Assembly: GCA_016758965.1 (NCBI GenBank)
Contig: JAEPRB010000206.1
Span: 1-64,000, forward strand
DNA length: 64,000 nucleotides
Source of the DNA: Circinella minor
Taxonomy: Eukaryota > Mucoromycota > Mucoromycetes > Mucorales > Lichtheimiaceae
Direction of reading: 5' to 3'
The notes below the pieces were generated by a model. The model was not told the origin of the DNA. It saw only the letters and a list, made by a program, of their open reading frames with translations, and ran no database searches. A program made the translations under genes and the position numbers. Shown one piece after another: positions 62,888-64,000 of the stretch (the stretch's first letter is position 1; each line of letters begins with the position of its first letter).

Positions 62888-63639
62888 TAATTCTCATTCT
62901 TTGTGCTGTCAAACCCGCAACTGGCAATTCAAGTCCACTTCCTCCATCATTTTCTCCCAGTATTGATAACCAAGTTCAATCTTCGAACGCCTCTGATGCT
63001 GCTAAAAAAAATCTCGTAAAAATACAAATTAGTTTCTCTCAGCATTCATTTCCTTCACAGCTAATCCAACTTTATTTCTACACATCCAATACACCCCACT
63101 CCATGAAGTTATGTGCATCATTTTCATTATTATCCATCTTCTATGATCGTCTACGGTCGTTCTACTATCATCATAAATACCTTATCATATTTACTATTTC
63201 GTTTCCTCATCGTTGTCATTTTCTCATTATTTTTTATCATCATCGTTTGTCTCATTACATTCTTTTATTTTCCCCACATGAGTATATTGAAAAGATTAAC
63301 AAAAACAACTGTTTGGTATTATCAAAACGTACTCACAACCTAATACCCAAGATTAGAAATAAGCATTTTCAATAAAGATAATTCATGTCTTCTATTTTTT
63401 TTTCGTTTGATAATCACTATTTTACTTTCTGTTGGTAGTCAATAATGGATGATTTCCATTTTGACTTCTGGGACAAAAAATTATGTGTGTAAGCGTCATT
63501 TTAAGGTGTATCCTGACTTCAACCGTCATTTGTCCGAAAGTGAAATATCGCCGGGTAATAATATTGCCACCAATGAGATTGTAAAGTTTAGAAATAAAAA
63601 GAAAAAGAATGAGAGAGAGAATGAGAGAGAGAGAGACAT
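62888..63639. other. Region between two transposon-related segments
   Basis: The first ~125 bp after the element read as an open Ser/Pro/Asn-rich frame (LILCAVKPATGNSS...), perhaps continuing the disrupted pseudogene. The rest is AT-rich with a GA-repeat tract (63610-63637) just before the stop of the transposase fragment. Open frames at 63103-63375 and 63449-63643 are not supported. Confidence 0.4.
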
Positions 63640-63981
63640 CTAGTCATTTTTGCCAATTCTACGATGAGAGCGGTATCTTCGTGATGTAAATTTTTTAACA
63701 AGTATAAATGCTTCGTTTACATTATTCATATCATTATATGTATGAATGTAGCGCCAGCAGCGGTTGTAATAGCGGCGGATCTCTAGAGGTGGGGGGTTGG
63801 GAGGGGATACTTGATCAAGAAATCCGTTTAAATTATCGCTTAAAGCTTTGTATGTATAACTGCATTCTTTTCTAGCAATGCGCTTAGCAGATCCCCAATA
63901 CCTTTCAATCCAATATGTTTCACAATGGTATTTTGGATAAAATGCAAACAAGTGACCAGCTTTATTGGCAGCTTTAAGCAA
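63640..63981 (-). pseudogene. Transposase C-terminal fragment (DDE type), cut by an upstream stop and the window edge
   Basis: The 113-codon frame reads FAFYPKYHCETYWIERYWG followed by a basic helix and IRRYYNRCWRYIHTYND. This matches the C-terminal part of DDE transposases common in fungi, where a PKFHCE(L/T)..IE..W block holds the third catalytic acidic residue. An in-frame stop lies at about 63993, just before the conserved block, so upstream coding sequence must be joined by an intron or is frameshifted; it would lie beyond the window. The C-terminal basic tail (SRRYRSHRRIG) is intact. Whether the copy is active cannot be judged. Confidence 0.7.
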
Positions 63982-64000
63982 CGCAGTCTTTTAAACAACA

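Noticed and set aside
1..64000. tRNA, rRNA and CRISPR arrays
   Set aside because: No T-arm consensus with a foldable cloverleaf, no rRNA-like block and no regularly spaced short direct repeats were seen by eye; a tRNAscan/Infernal run would be decisive.

Overview
The window looks like nuclear DNA of an early-diverging fungus, most likely Mucoromycota (Mucorales or a relative). It is AT-rich, with compact protein genes cut by short GT-AG introns and three microexons below 30 nt. It encodes a DNMT1-type cytosine methyltransferase and a kelch membrane protein that resembles proteins I recall from Mucorales. No rRNA, tRNA or CRISPR was recognised. The assignment rests on gene content only.

Layout. 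0.5-1.9 kb: a tandem array of a ~390 bp unit of unknown nature. 3.2-10.4 kb: a C2H2 zinc-finger protein (-), divergent from an LRRC40-like leucine-rich-repeat protein (+), then cytosolic tyrosyl-tRNA synthetase (+). 13.2-21.2 kb: an SDS3/SUDS3-like subunit of the Sin3-HDAC co-repressor (+) and DNMT1 (-), tail to tail. 22.5-33.1 kb: four plus-strand genes (kelch multi-pass membrane protein, F-box protein, 2-oxoglutarate/Fe(II) dioxygenase, low-complexity basic protein). 36.9-40.3 kb: a PQ-loop protein (SLC66A2/ANY1 type, +), convergent with the TFIIIB subunit BDP1 (-). 42.8-58.7 kb: four tandem DHA1-type MFS exporters, all on the minus strand, with the same intron phases and mostly identical exon lengths. 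A decayed last exon of a fifth copy lies between the third and fourth. 60.4-64 kb: a frameshifted pseudogene, a 1.1 kb TA-flanked inverted-repeat element and a transposase fragment running towards the window edge.

Gene models were built by joining exons at splice sites. Every multi-exon model closes to a whole number of codons: LRRC40-like 733 aa, TyrRS 386, SDS3-like 790, DNMT1 1205, kelch 1081, F-box 571, dioxygenase 326, basic protein 365, PQ-loop 279, BDP1 496, MFS 539/564/524/545.

SDS3 and DNMT1 both serve transcriptional silencing. The four exporters probably form a locally amplified set with overlapping or diverged substrates. The most novel-looking observations are a CUE/UBA-like N-terminal segment on DNMT1, the MFS array with its relic, a GC-AG intron in one paralogue, and two non-autonomous DNA transposons with clear terminal repeats and target-site duplications.
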